Below are positions 35,869 to 44,260 of a DNA stretch of 64,000 nucleotides, piece after piece. The stretch's first letter is position 1. Each line of letters opens with the position of its first letter. The position numbers and the translations under genes are program-made. The stretch is from DUQX01 sp050948825. Lineage in GTDB: Bacteria > Bacillota > Dethiobacteria > DTU022 > UBA8154. The notes beneath the pieces were generated by a model, which saw only the letters and a program-made list of their open reading frames with translations, searched no databases and was not told the DNA's origin. The DNA is taken from assembly GCA_050948825.1 (NCBI GenBank), contig JBMNEO010000003.1, positions 310,001-374,000 on the forward strand. Reading direction: 5' to 3'.

Positions 35869-37818
35869 TTACTGAACTGTATATTGATTTGCAGTGTGTA
35901 ATGCTTTTAATTTCTTCCATAGTGTAGTCCTGCTGATTCCCAGAAGAGAAGCCAGATCTTTTTTATCTATATCGGTCTGTTGAGAGAGCTTCTTGATAAT
36001 TTGTTGCTCCATATACTCCAAAGTTCCGATGTTTATCGTTAAGGAATTATCCTCATCCCCTTTGATAATTTTACTATCTTCCCTGAAACGATAAAGCTCA
36101 TCGACCAGCTCTTCCATTAGTCTAAAACTATCTTTACTCCCCTCGGAAAGAATGACATATTTGTTCATGAAATTTTCCAGTTCCCGAACATTATCCGGCC
36201 AGTCGTAATCGCTGAGGAAGCGAATGATGGAATCCGGAAACCTGTCTGCAGTTTCCCGGTTGTCACCCCTGTATTTTTCAGCAAAGTAATTCATCAAGAG
36301 GGGAATATCGCTCTTTCTCTCCCTCAATGAAGGAATATGCAGGTTTAGAACATTTAAGTGAAAAAAAAGGTCCTCCCGGAATTTTCCTTTTTTAATTTCA
36401 GCAGGCAAAAAACGGCTGGTTGCAGCGATAACGCGAACATTTACGGGAAGCAGGCGCTCCCCGCCAAGGCGGCGTACCACTTTCTGCTGGAGAATACGCA
36501 GCAGGCTTAGTTGCAGAGAAGAAGAAAGTGCGGAAATTTCATCGATGAAAAGCGTGCCGCCATGGGCAAGTTCAAAAAGACCGGCCTTTCCACCTTTCTT
36601 TGTACCGGAGAAGGCCCCCTCCTCATAACCAAACAATTCTCCTTCAAGAAGATCTTCTGAAGAGTTCACACAGTTAATAACAACGAAGGGCCCTTCCCGG
36701 CGCGGGCTTGCGGCGTGTATACTGTGGGCAAACAAATCCTTACCTGTCCCACTTTCCCCGGTAATCAATACTGTAGAATCCGTCAGGGCAAATTTCCGGG
36801 CGCGTTCCAGGGCTCCCCTAATTGCATCAGAAGTACCTATTATATCTTGAAAGGTATGCTGCGCCAGAAAACCCCCGGCGGCATACAGCTTACTGCGCAT
36901 GAATCCTTCAAGATTCTGAAGCTCATGTATATTTTGGATGATCATTACCGTCCCCAAAAACTCATGGCCCATTAGTATGGGAATACGGTTAAATACAACC
37001 TGCTTGCCATTAATTTTTTGTATTTCGTTTTCGACTAAATTCAGGGATTGAAAAATTTTTTGTACCTGAGGAATGTGAATATCCTTTATTTTTTTGCCCA
37101 GAAGCTCTTTTCCGGAAACCTTGAAAAGCTCTTCCGCTACAGGGTTAAAAAGGACGACTTCATTACTATAGTTTACGGCGATAGCCCCGCTTTGCATATG
37201 TTCAATAATGGTTTTAAAATATTCGGCCTTTTCACGATCTTTTTGACGGATGGCAACAAGATCTTTAGCCCACTGCAAGGACTCAACGATCGCCTCCCGC
37301 GAAGTAAAAACCATCACGCCCTGCATCCCCTGCTCCTGAGCCATACGAACCACACAAACACCGGAAGCAACCACTACTTCAATACCTTCAGCGTGTGCCC
37401 TTTTAATTTGCTCATCCAATTCTTTTTCGTCACGATAAAAGAAAAGGCGCAGCTCCTCCAGGGAAAGGATTTGGGCAATATTTGAGAAATCGTAAAAATC
37501 TTTGCGCTTGATATAATCGAAATATGCTATCTTACGGCCAAGCTGCCTGGCATGATATAAGGCCTGTATGATATCAAAGTTGGTAATTTGAATTAAGATC
37601 ACCGGTATAGGCAGTTCTTTTTTTAAAATTACTCCTGTCGGGCCACGGCTGATAATAACATCGGCACCGGACTGCACAGCTCTTTTGCCGAGTTCCACAC
37701 CTTCATCCAAAAAGGCTTCTACGATTTCCATTTCAAAATTTAGCTCTTTAGAAACCTGCTGCGCAAGTCTGGTAAGCTCCGGCAGGGGGGAGATCATTAC
37801 AATACGGGTTTTTTCCAT
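35869..37818 (-). CDS. PrpR-type sigma-54-dependent transcriptional activator
   Basis: This 649-residue regulator has an N-terminal PrpR_N domain (about 1-190), a PAS domain (about 195-310), a sigma-54 AAA+ domain with Walker A GESGTGKDLF near residue 347 and Walker B GGTLFIDE near 411, and a C-terminal Fis-type helix-turn-helix (DKKDLASLLGISRTTLWKKL). The sigma-54-contact loop reads GAFSGT instead of the usual GAFTGA. PrpR_N domains sense small carboxylic acid or acyl metabolites. The gene stands directly upstream of and codirectional with the thiolase operon, so it probably controls acyl-CoA metabolism. I could not find a GG-N10-GC promoter element between it and the thiolase gene. Confidence 0.9.
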   Translation of the reverse strand: MEKTRIVMISPLPELTRLAQQVSKELNFEMEIVEAFLDEGVELGKRAVQSGADVIISRGPTGVILKKELPIPVILIQITNFDIIQALYHARQLGRKIAYFDYIKRKDFYDFSNIAQILSLEELRLFFYRDEKELDEQIKRAHAEGIEVVVASGVCVVRMAQEQGMQGVMVFTSREAIVESLQWAKDLVAIRQKDREKAEYFKTIIEHMQSGAIAVNYSNEVVLFNPVAEELFKVSGKELLGKKIKDIHIPQVQKIFQSLNLVENEIQKINGKQVVFNRIPILMGHEFLGTVMIIQNIHELQNLEGFMRSKLYAAGGFLAQHTFQDIIGTSDAIRGALERARKFALTDSTVLITGESGTGKDLFAHSIHAASPRREGPFVVINCVNSSEDLLEGELFGYEEGAFSGTKKGGKAGLFELAHGGTLFIDEISALSSSLQLSLLRILQQKVVRRLGGERLLPVNVRVIAATSRFLPAEIKKGKFREDLFFHLNVLNLHIPSLRERKSDIPLLMNYFAEKYRGDNRETADRFPDSIIRFLSDYDWPDNVRELENFMNKYVILSEGSKDSFRLMEELVDELYRFREDSKIIKGDEDNSLTINIGTLEYMEQQIIKKLSQQTDIDKKDLASLLGISRTTLWKKLKALHTANQYTVQ

Positions 37819-37982
37819 GGCAGGGAACCTCTTTTGAGGAAGAATTGTTTAGGATTTAAACATTAATTTCTGTTTTTTTCATTGTCTGTTTTTACGTCCA
37901 CTTTTTTAATTCTGCATAGTCTATTAAAAATCCTCTTGAAAATTAAAATTTAATAATTCCAAAAACTCTTAAATCGAATTCT

Positions 37983-38026
37983 AAAAAAAACGCCTTTTCT
38001 GTTGAAACAAAAAAAGGCGTTTCTTT
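37983..38026 (-). terminator. Terminator after hisG
   Basis: AAACGCCTTTT (37988-37998) pairs perfectly with AAAAGGCGTTT (38012-38022) around a 13-base loop, with a run of T residues after it on the minus strand. It is 37 bases past the hisG stop. Upstream of the regulator gene the remaining roughly 160 bases show no clear promoter. Confidence 0.85.
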
Positions 38027-38062
38027 CGCCACAAATAGCTTTAAGGAATTGTGGGGTAAGCA

Positions 38063-38944
38063 CTAGGGAATAATTTTATTCAAAGAATATTCGATAATGC
38101 CCTCGGCCCCGGCCTCTTTTAATTTATAAACCAGTTCCCGCACATTTTTTTCATCAAGAACAGTCTCCACAGCAACCCAGCTCTCCTCGTGCAACTGGGA
38201 AATAGTGGGTTTTCTTAAGGCTGGAAGCAAAGAAAGCACTTCCGGAAGGTTGTTTTTATTTACATTCAATTTTAATCCAACCTTATTTTCCGCCAGCAGT
38301 GCACCTTTCAACAGGGTAATAATCTGCTCCACTTTACTTTTTTTCCATTCCACTGTCCAGCTTTCCCTGTTAACGATAAAGCGGGGGGTTGAAACCAAAA
38401 TAGTATCAATGATGCGCAGATTATTTGCCTTTAAAGAACGTCCGGTTTCAGTTAACTCGGCAATGGCATCTACCAGCGCAGGAGGTTTCACTTCTGTTGC
38501 ACCCCAGGAAAACTCTACACAGGCCTGCACGTTATACTTATTTAAGTAACTTTTTGTTACCTCCACGAGTTCTGTGGCGATTTTTTTGCCCTGCAGGTCT
38601 TTCACGCTCTGAACAGGCGATTCATAAGGAACTGCCAGCACCAGTTTAATAGGTTTCAGGCCCTGACGCGAATAGGTAAGTTCCGCTATTTCCTTCACAT
38701 CCGCCGCAGTTTCGGTTATCCAATCCTTGCCGGAAATACCTGCATCAAGCACACCGCCGGCAACATATCGGGGTATCTCCTGCGCCCTGATCAGGATGCA
38801 ATCCAGATCTTCATCATCGATGTAAGGAAAATAGGACCGCTCATTGAGATAAAGATTAAATCCGGCCTTTTTAAACATTTCAAAGGTTGATTTTTGCAAG
38901 CTTCCAGCCGGTAACCCCAGTTTTAACTTTTTCGCTTCAGTCAT
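38063..38944 (-). CDS. hisG: ATP phosphoribosyltransferase, long form (HisG)
   Basis: HisG condenses ATP with PRPP, the first step of histidine synthesis. This protein of about 293 residues has LKLGLPAGSLQKSTFEMF at the start, the phosphoribosyl region and a C-terminal ACT-like regulatory domain (ALRKPTISQLHEESWVAVETVL onwards) that binds histidine. That makes it the long form needing no HisZ. It stands alone: no other his gene is in the window. The ATG at 38944 follows GGAG, while the upstream ATG at 38971 lacks a ribosome site. A TATAAT at 38983-38988 may be its -10 element. Confidence 0.88.
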   Translation of the reverse strand: MTEAKKLKLGLPAGSLQKSTFEMFKKAGFNLYLNERSYFPYIDDEDLDCILIRAQEIPRYVAGGVLDAGISGKDWITETAADVKEIAELTYSRQGLKPIKLVLAVPYESPVQSVKDLQGKKIATELVEVTKSYLNKYNVQACVEFSWGATEVKPPALVDAIAELTETGRSLKANNLRIIDTILVSTPRFIVNRESWTVEWKKSKVEQIITLLKGALLAENKVGLKLNVNKNNLPEVLSLLPALRKPTISQLHEESWVAVETVLDEKNVRELVYKLKEAGAEGIIEYSLNKIIP

Positions 38945-39007
38945 CTTGCTCCGTATCCCCCAGTTCAACATTGATGGTAATTATTATAACAGGAGTATAA
39001 ATGAAAG

Positions 39008-39050
39008 AAAAGGGGAGAGCCATGTAATCCATATTATAACGTCTCTCCCC
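39008..39050 (-). terminator. Terminator after trpB2
   Basis: On the minus strand GGGGAGAG (39043-39050) pairs with CTCTCCCC (39012-39019) across a 23-base loop, followed by TTTTC. It lies 35 bases after the trpB2 stop. Confidence 0.6.
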
Positions 39051-39084
39051 CATTAGCATTTCTTAACACTACTTCATACAACCT

Positions 39085-40452
39085 TTAGATTGCCGGCTTG
39101 GGAAAAGGTTTGATTACCTCCAGCGACTTCTGCATTTCTTCTTCGGACAATGAAACATCAGTTAATTTCCCGCTGAGATAAGCATCGTAGCCGGCTAAAT
39201 CTAGAAACCCGTGGCCGCTCAGACAAAATACGATTGTTTTCGCAACGCCTTCCTCCCTGGCTTTCTCTGCTTCCTCAATAGCTGCGGCGATAGCATGGTT
39301 AGTTTCCGGTGCACAGATTAACCCTTCTGTTTGGGCAAAGATCATACCTGCCCTGTAAGTCTGCAGCTGGTTATAAGAACGCGGTTGAATCAGGCCATCC
39401 AGAACCAGACGGCTTACAAGGGGGGACATCCCGTGGTACCTCAGCCCTCCAGCATGGATCGGTTGCGCCATGAAGTTATGCCCCAGGGTAAACATGGGTA
39501 ACAGCGGGGTGTTGGCAGCGGTATCTCCATAATCATAGGCAAAGGGGCCCCGGGTTACTGTAGGGCAGGCGGTCGGCTCAACAGCAATAATCTGAATATC
39601 CTTGCCATAAATTTTATCCCTGATATATGGGAAAGAAAGTCCGGAAAAATTGCTTCCGCCACCGACACAACCGATTAGCACGTCAGGATAATCGCCTACC
39701 ATTTCGAACTGTTTTTGTGCTTCAAGACCAATAATCGTTTGATGCAGCATCACATGATTTAAAACGCTTCCCAGAGAATATTTGGTGCTTTCCGATGTTA
39801 CTGCATCTTCCACAGCTTCGCTGATAGCTATTCCCAGGCTGCCCGGGCAATCAGGATCTTCAGCCAGCACTTTTCGGCCAAAACTTGTTTGGTGACTGGG
39901 GCTGGGCACACACTCGGCTCCCCAGGTTTTCATCATTAACTGACGATATGGTTTTTGTTCAAAGCTAATCTTAACCATGTACACCTTGCATTCCAGGCCA
40001 AAAAAACTGCACGCCAGGCCCAGAGCGCTGCCCCACTGGCCTGCACCGGTCTCTGTTGTAAGTCTTTTTATGCCGGCCACCTTATTGTAATAAGCCTGTG
40101 CGATAGCTGTATTTGGTTTATGGCTTCCGGCAGGGCTTACGGATTCATTTTTATAATATATTTTTGCCGGAGTATTCAGGTGTTTTTCCAATGCAAAAGC
40201 TCTTTGCAGCGGTGTTGGTCTGTAAATTAACAGTTTCTCCAGCACTTCCTCAGGTATGTCAATCCACCTTTCGGTACTTACCTCCTGCTCAATAAGGTTC
40301 ATCGGAAAAATCGGCAACAGATCTTCCGGACGCACAGGTTCGCTGGTAGCAGGGTTTAACGGGGGTTGGAGAGGTGTAGGCATATCTGCCTGGATATTGT
40401 ACCACTGTCTGGGAATCTCCTGTTCCGGTAAACATATTTTTTTAGCCTCCAT
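39085..40452 (-). CDS. TrpB2-type tryptophan synthase beta chain
   Basis: This 455-residue PLP enzyme belongs to the TrpB2 (trpB_rel) group, which condenses indole or O-phosphoserine-derived aminoacrylate to tryptophan and often works without TrpA. The cofactor lysine is in GSHKPNTAIAQAYY near residue 112. The glutamate-containing ETGAGQWGSALG is near 138 and the glycine-rich phosphate loop GCVGGGSNFSG near 265. No trpA or other trp gene is adjacent. A T-box leader with a tryptophan specifier codon precedes it, so it is induced when charged tRNA-Trp is low. AAGGAGG lies before the ATG. Confidence 0.92.
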   Translation of the reverse strand: MEAKKICLPEQEIPRQWYNIQADMPTPLQPPLNPATSEPVRPEDLLPIFPMNLIEQEVSTERWIDIPEEVLEKLLIYRPTPLQRAFALEKHLNTPAKIYYKNESVSPAGSHKPNTAIAQAYYNKVAGIKRLTTETGAGQWGSALGLACSFFGLECKVYMVKISFEQKPYRQLMMKTWGAECVPSPSHQTSFGRKVLAEDPDCPGSLGIAISEAVEDAVTSESTKYSLGSVLNHVMLHQTIIGLEAQKQFEMVGDYPDVLIGCVGGGSNFSGLSFPYIRDKIYGKDIQIIAVEPTACPTVTRGPFAYDYGDTAANTPLLPMFTLGHNFMAQPIHAGGLRYHGMSPLVSRLVLDGLIQPRSYNQLQTYRAGMIFAQTEGLICAPETNHAIAAAIEEAEKAREEGVAKTIVFCLSGHGFLDLAGYDAYLSGKLTDVSLSEEEMQKSLEVIKPFPKPAI

Positions 40453-40478
40453 TTCTTTTCCTCCTTTTACTATGAATT

Positions 40479-40778
40479 AAAAAACCCTCGTCTCAGGGAC
40501 GAGGGATTGCTCGCGGTACCACCCATATTACCCCTTTTGAAGGGGTCACTCTCGGCAAGGTACGGGAGCAATAAATCAATGCACTGCTCCGATACCCCTT
40601 TCTTATAACGGTGAAGCCTCCGTCCTGCCCTACGCTCTTTCGGACAGGCACCTCCGGGACCCATTCAACAGGCGATAAAGTACCGGGCTCACAGCTTTGG
40701 GGTCTTACCCCTCCACCCGGCTCTCTGAACTTCTCTTACCTGCATACTATTTCCCTTCACAGGCTTTAATATACTATT
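40479..40778 (-). promoter_or_regulatory. T-box leader with terminator, tryptophan specifier, upstream of trpB2
   Basis: The minus strand carries the T-box core GGGTGGTACCGCG (40512-40524). It is followed by a terminator of CCCTCGTC with GACGAGGG and six T residues (40479-40505). Stem I elements are present, including AGAGAGC (GA/k-turn-like motif) near 40725. The specifier loop reads GAA then TGG (TGG at 40661-40663), followed by GTCCCGGAGG. TGG is the tryptophan codon, agreeing with the TrpB2 gene downstream. Uncharged tRNA-Trp should stabilise the antiterminator and allow transcription. The base meant to pair with the tRNA discriminator is U. Confidence 0.93.
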
Positions 40779-40784
40779 AGCGAA

Positions 40785-40813
40785 ACTATAGCATATAATA
40801 AATGTATTGTCAA
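40785..40813 (-). promoter_or_regulatory. Strong sigma-A promoter of the T-box/trpB2 transcript
   Basis: Minus strand: consensus TTGACA at 40808-40813, exactly 17 bp, then TATAGT at 40785-40790. The start of transcription would be near 40778, giving a leader of about 300 bases. Confidence 0.85.
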
Positions 40814-40989
40814 TAACCTTTTTTTCTTTTTTTTGGTTTATGATTTTGCCTGCTCCTGGATAGTTTCAGCCAATAAGAGGCCGGACAAATGGTTTTTAAA
40901 TATTGTTCTTAAACTGTGGCAGCTGGAGCTCAGGAATCATTTTAAAGCCGTATTGTGTAAACCTGTTAAACATTTGGATAATTATGCGG

Positions 40990-41019
40990 TTGACACCCTT
41001 ATCAGGAAATAGCTATAAT
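40990..41019 (+). promoter_or_regulatory. Strong sigma-A promoter of the zinc-ribbon gene
   Basis: Consensus TTGACA (40990-40995), 18-bp spacer and consensus TATAAT (41014-41019) on the plus strand. It is divergent from the T-box promoter and about 180 bases before the small gene at 41201. Confidence 0.85.
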
Positions 41020-41025
41020 TGTGTC

Positions 41026-41200
41026 AGGCAAATATATTTTTAATATGATAACCCGCTCCGCAAATGGAATGATCACATACAGGAAAGATTCTACCCAAAT
41101 GGCATTTACCACAGTGTGATCGTTATGATCATGTTGCGGATAGATAGTATTACAAGATAGGCACATTAGAACCCGATATGCTTTTGGGAGGAGGAAAATA
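41026..41200 (+). other. Long leader with nested inverted repeats before the zinc-ribbon gene
   Basis: The leader between the promoter and the small gene can fold as nested stems: TCCGCAA (41057-41063) with TTGCGGA (41134-41140), enclosing GATCACA (41071-41077) with TGTGATC (41115-41121). It matches no riboswitch class that I recognise. A GGAGGAGG ribosome site closes the leader. Confidence 0.4.
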
Positions 41201-41389
41201 ATGGGCGATAAATACCGGCAACGCTGCCTAATTTGCGGACGGGTATTCGAAATTGGAGATCTGGCTGAAACCACCCTGGGGGGGAGTTTTTATGGTGAAC
41301 CCCCAAGGAGTAAATCTATCTGCCCTTTATGCGAGGCTAAGATAAGAAAGGAAGCTGAAGGGACTCAGAAAGATCCGAAACCGATGTAA
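41201..41389 (+). CDS. Small two-CxxC zinc-ribbon protein, YlaI/DUF2197-like
   Basis: This 62-residue protein has two cysteine pairs, CLIC at residues 9-12 and CPLC near residues 41-44, which would hold one zinc ion, and a charged tail. The pattern and size resemble the YlaI (DUF2197) family of Firmicutes, whose function is unknown. This match is from memory of the pattern and is tentative. A strong promoter, a perfect ribosome site (GGAGGAGG) and a following terminator show that it is a true single gene. The leader is unusually long for such a small gene. Confidence 0.75.
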   Translation: MGDKYRQRCLICGRVFEIGDLAETTLGGSFYGEPPRSKSICPLCEAKIRKEAEGTQKDPKPM

Positions 41390-41431
41390 TCAGATGCTAC
41401 CATTGGAATTGATCATACTTTTACTTAAATT

Positions 41432-41483
41432 AACTAATAACCCCTCCTTATACATCAATAATATTAAAGAGGGGTTATTAGTT
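41432..41483. terminator. Bidirectional terminator between the zinc-ribbon gene and atpC
   Basis: A perfect 15-bp stem (AACTAATAACCCCTC at 41432-41446 with its complement at 41469-41483) has a 22-base loop and lies between two convergent genes, with T-rich ends both ways. Confidence 0.8.
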
Positions 41484-41526
41484 TTATAGAAACTGCCTGT
41501 TGTCCGTATTAAACGTGCAGGGATAA

Positions 41527-41934
41527 TTATTTGTCAGCTCCGGCAGCCTTTAACCGGGCCAGGCTCCGCTGTAAAGCTTTTTCCGCCCGGTCCCGGTCTA
41601 ACCCTGGAGGACGCTCCCGAAGACGCTTTTCTGCCCTCTCCTTGGCCCGGCGAGCCCTTTCTATGTCAATCTCTGTCGAAAGCTCTGCCATATCCGCCAG
41701 GATAATTACCTTATCAGGACCTGCTTCCATAAAGCCTCCGGATACAGCCATGTGCTCTGTCTTCCCCCCCACTTTACGGTAATAAACCACGCCTGATTTT
41801 AAAATGGCTAGAAGGGGGGCATGCCGTGGAAGGACACCCAGGTAGCCCTCTGTTCCCGGAGCAATAACGCTCTCCACTTCTACCGCTAAGATCTTCCTCT
41901 GGGGAGTGACAACTTCTAATTTTGACGTACTCAT
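41527..41934 (-). CDS. atpC: F1 ATP synthase epsilon subunit
   Basis: Epsilon is the rotor subunit that also regulates ATP hydrolysis. This 135-residue protein has the N-terminal beta-sandwich (APGTEGYLGVLPRHAPLLAIL near residue 25) and the C-terminal helical pair rich in Arg and Glu (ERARRAKERAEKRL). The start overlaps the atpD stop by one base (TGATG), so translation is coupled. It is the last gene of the operon, and a strong terminator lies 44 bases on. Confidence 0.95.
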   Translation of the reverse strand: MSTSKLEVVTPQRKILAVEVESVIAPGTEGYLGVLPRHAPLLAILKSGVVYYRKVGGKTEHMAVSGGFMEAGPDKVIILADMAELSTEIDIERARRAKERAEKRLRERPPGLDRDRAEKALQRSLARLKAAGADK

Positions 41935-43322
41935 CAGGCCAGCTCCTGTCCCTTTTGAATTGCCTCCTCTATGTTGCTAACCATATAAAAAGCTTCTTCC
42001 GGCAAATTATCATGCTGACCCGCCAGAATCTCCTTAAATCCCCTGATTGTCTCCTTTAATGGCACATAAGCTCCTGGCCTTCCTGTAAAAGCTTCAGCCA
42101 CATGGAAAGGCTGGGAAAGGAAGCGCTGAATTTTACGGGCACGGGCTACTATCATCTTATCCTCATCTGAAAGCTCCTCTATACCCAAAATTGCGATGAT
42201 ATCCTGGAGTTCCTTGTAACGCTGAAGAATGCGCTGTACACCCCTTCCTACTTCATAGTGCTCATTCCCAACAACAAGGGGATCGAGCAGCCGGGAAGTT
42301 GAATCCAGGGGGTCCACGGCAGGGTAAATTCCCAATTCCGACAGCTGCCGGGAAAGCACAATAGTCCCGTCCAAATGAGCGAAAGTTGTAGCCGGAGCCG
42401 GGTCTGTAAGGTCATCAGCAGGAACGTAGATCGCTTGAACCGAGGTAATAGAACCTTGCTTGGTAGAGGTAATACGTTCCTGGAGTTCACCCATCTCTGT
42501 AGCCAGCGTAGGCTGATAACCTACAGCGGAGGGCATACGGCCCAGCAAAGCTGAAACCTCAGAACCCGCCTGAACAAAGCGGAAAATGTTGTCGATAAAA
42601 AACAGTACGTCCTGGCCCCCTTTGTCTCGGAAATATTCGGCAGCGGTTAATCCTGTTAACCCTACCCGCATGCGCGCTCCCGGGGGCTCGTTCATCTGAC
42701 CGTATACCAGGACTGTTTTATCTAGAACTCCGGATTCAGTCATCTCCAGGTAAAGGTCATTACCTTCCCTGGTACGCTCGCCTACTCCGGCAAAGACAGA
42801 ATATCCTCCATGCTCGTAGGCAACGTTGCGGATAAGCTCCATAATCAAAACCGTCTTTCCTACACCAGCCCCGCCAAAAAGACCCATCTTTCCGCCCTTG
42901 GGCAGGGGTGCTAAAAGATCCAAAACTTTCAGACCTGTCTCTAGAATCTCAGTAGAAGGCTTTAAATCATCAAAGGAAGGAGGTTCCCTATGGATAGGCC
43001 ACCACTCCTCCGGTTCCAATGCGCCTTTTTCGTCTATAGCTTCGCCCACCACATTAAATAACCTGCCTAAGGTAGAAACACCTACCGGAGCCTTTATGGG
43101 GGCTCCCGTATCTATAGCCTTCATTCCTATTTGCATGCCGTCGGTAGAGGACAATGCTACACACCGGACCCTATTTTCACCTAAATGTTGCATAACCTCC
43201 ATGGTAAGGTTAATCTCTTTTTCCTTAATAATAACAGCATTATATAAATCGGGTAAATGTTCTTCAAGAAACTCCACATCCACTACCGGACCTATAACTT
43301 GCACCACTTTTCCTTCGTTCAT
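41934..43322 (-). CDS. atpD: F1 ATP synthase beta subunit
   Basis: This catalytic subunit of 462 residues has P-loop GGAGVGKTVL near residue 155, GERTREGND with the catalytic glutamate near 187, DEPPGARMRVGLTGLT-type region near 215 and the FRFVQAGSEVSALLGRMPSAVGYQPTL stretch near 270. Length and motifs are complete, so the F1 catalytic core is intact. It lies 14 bases after atpG. Confidence 0.98.
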   Translation of the reverse strand: MNEGKVVQVIGPVVDVEFLEEHLPDLYNAVIIKEKEINLTMEVMQHLGENRVRCVALSSTDGMQIGMKAIDTGAPIKAPVGVSTLGRLFNVVGEAIDEKGALEPEEWWPIHREPPSFDDLKPSTEILETGLKVLDLLAPLPKGGKMGLFGGAGVGKTVLIMELIRNVAYEHGGYSVFAGVGERTREGNDLYLEMTESGVLDKTVLVYGQMNEPPGARMRVGLTGLTAAEYFRDKGGQDVLFFIDNIFRFVQAGSEVSALLGRMPSAVGYQPTLATEMGELQERITSTKQGSITSVQAIYVPADDLTDPAPATTFAHLDGTIVLSRQLSELGIYPAVDPLDSTSRLLDPLVVGNEHYEVGRGVQRILQRYKELQDIIAILGIEELSDEDKMIVARARKIQRFLSQPFHVAEAFTGRPGAYVPLKETIRGFKEILAGQHDNLPEEAFYMVSNIEEAIQKGQELA

Positions 43323-43336
43323 GTCAAGTCCCTCCT

Positions 43337-44206
43337 CTACCCCTGGGCCTTCAAAGCTTCAGCGCCAGTTGCCACTTCCAGTAGTTCAGTGGTAATGGCG
43401 GCCTGACGGGCTTTATTGAAAGACAAGGTTAATTGATCAATCATTTCGCCACTATTCTTAGTGGCACCATCCATGGCTACCATTCTGGAACTGATTTCGC
43501 TAGCCTTGGCCTCTAAAAGGGCCTGGTACACTTTTATCTCGCAGTAACGGGGCAAAATAGCCTCCAGCACACCCACAGGCTCTGGTTCATAAATATAATC
43601 CATCATTTCCGCTCCTTCAACTGAAGGAGTTTCTATAGGCAAAAGTCTTTCCACCTGAGGAACATTGCGCAGGGCTGTATAAAAACGGGCGTAAATCAGG
43701 TTCACCTCATCTACCTGCCCGTTTAAAAAGATCTCCATAAGCTGCCGGGCTAACTCCCGGGCCAGGGATAGATCGGGTTCATCTCCAATGTCAACATAAT
43801 ATTTAAGCATTTCCACCGAACGCCGGCGAAAATACTGTACACCCTTGCGGCCCAATACGATTAAAGCAGCCGGCTTCTCCTCTTTGGCCAAACAGTCCTC
43901 GACCAGGTTAATAAGATTGGCGTTATATGCCCCCGCTAACCCCTTATCTCCAATAACTAATACATAGCATGTCTTTTTAACCTCCCGGGACGCTACCAGC
44001 GGGAGCATCTGGGCATTTGGGGCCAAAGCTAAACGGCCTGCCACTTCGGCTGTTTTCTGGGCATAAGGACGAGTTGCCCATACCTGACCTTGGGCCCGGC
44101 GCAGTTTGGCTGATGCCACCATCTTCATCGCACCGGTAACATGCTGAATATTGCTTATCACCCGTATACGCCGTTTAATTTCCCTTATACTAGACAAGTA
44201 TTCCAC
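43337..44206 (-). CDS. atpG: F1 ATP synthase gamma subunit
   Basis: This central stalk subunit of 289 residues has the N-terminal helix SIREIKRRIRVISNIQHVTGAMKMVA and the C-terminal helix MDGATKNSGEMIDQLTLSFNKARQAAITTELLEV, which together form the coiled-coil shaft. Length is normal. The start is GTG at 44206; a TTG three codons on is an alternative. Confidence 0.96.
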   Translation of the reverse strand: MEYLSSIREIKRRIRVISNIQHVTGAMKMVASAKLRRAQGQVWATRPYAQKTAEVAGRLALAPNAQMLPLVASREVKKTCYVLVIGDKGLAGAYNANLINLVEDCLAKEEKPAALIVLGRKGVQYFRRRSVEMLKYYVDIGDEPDLSLARELARQLMEIFLNGQVDEVNLIYARFYTALRNVPQVERLLPIETPSVEGAEMMDYIYEPEPVGVLEAILPRYCEIKVYQALLEAKASEISSRMVAMDGATKNSGEMIDQLTLSFNKARQAAITTELLEVATGAEALKAQG

Positions 44207-44260
44207 CGCCTTTATCTTCCGCCAACCGAAAATACTCGTTTATTGCTCGATGGTTGGCAA

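Noticed and set aside
40470..40664. 64-codon open frame on the minus strand
   Set aside because: It lies wholly within the T-box leader and its terminator, so it is a chance frame in a structured RNA.
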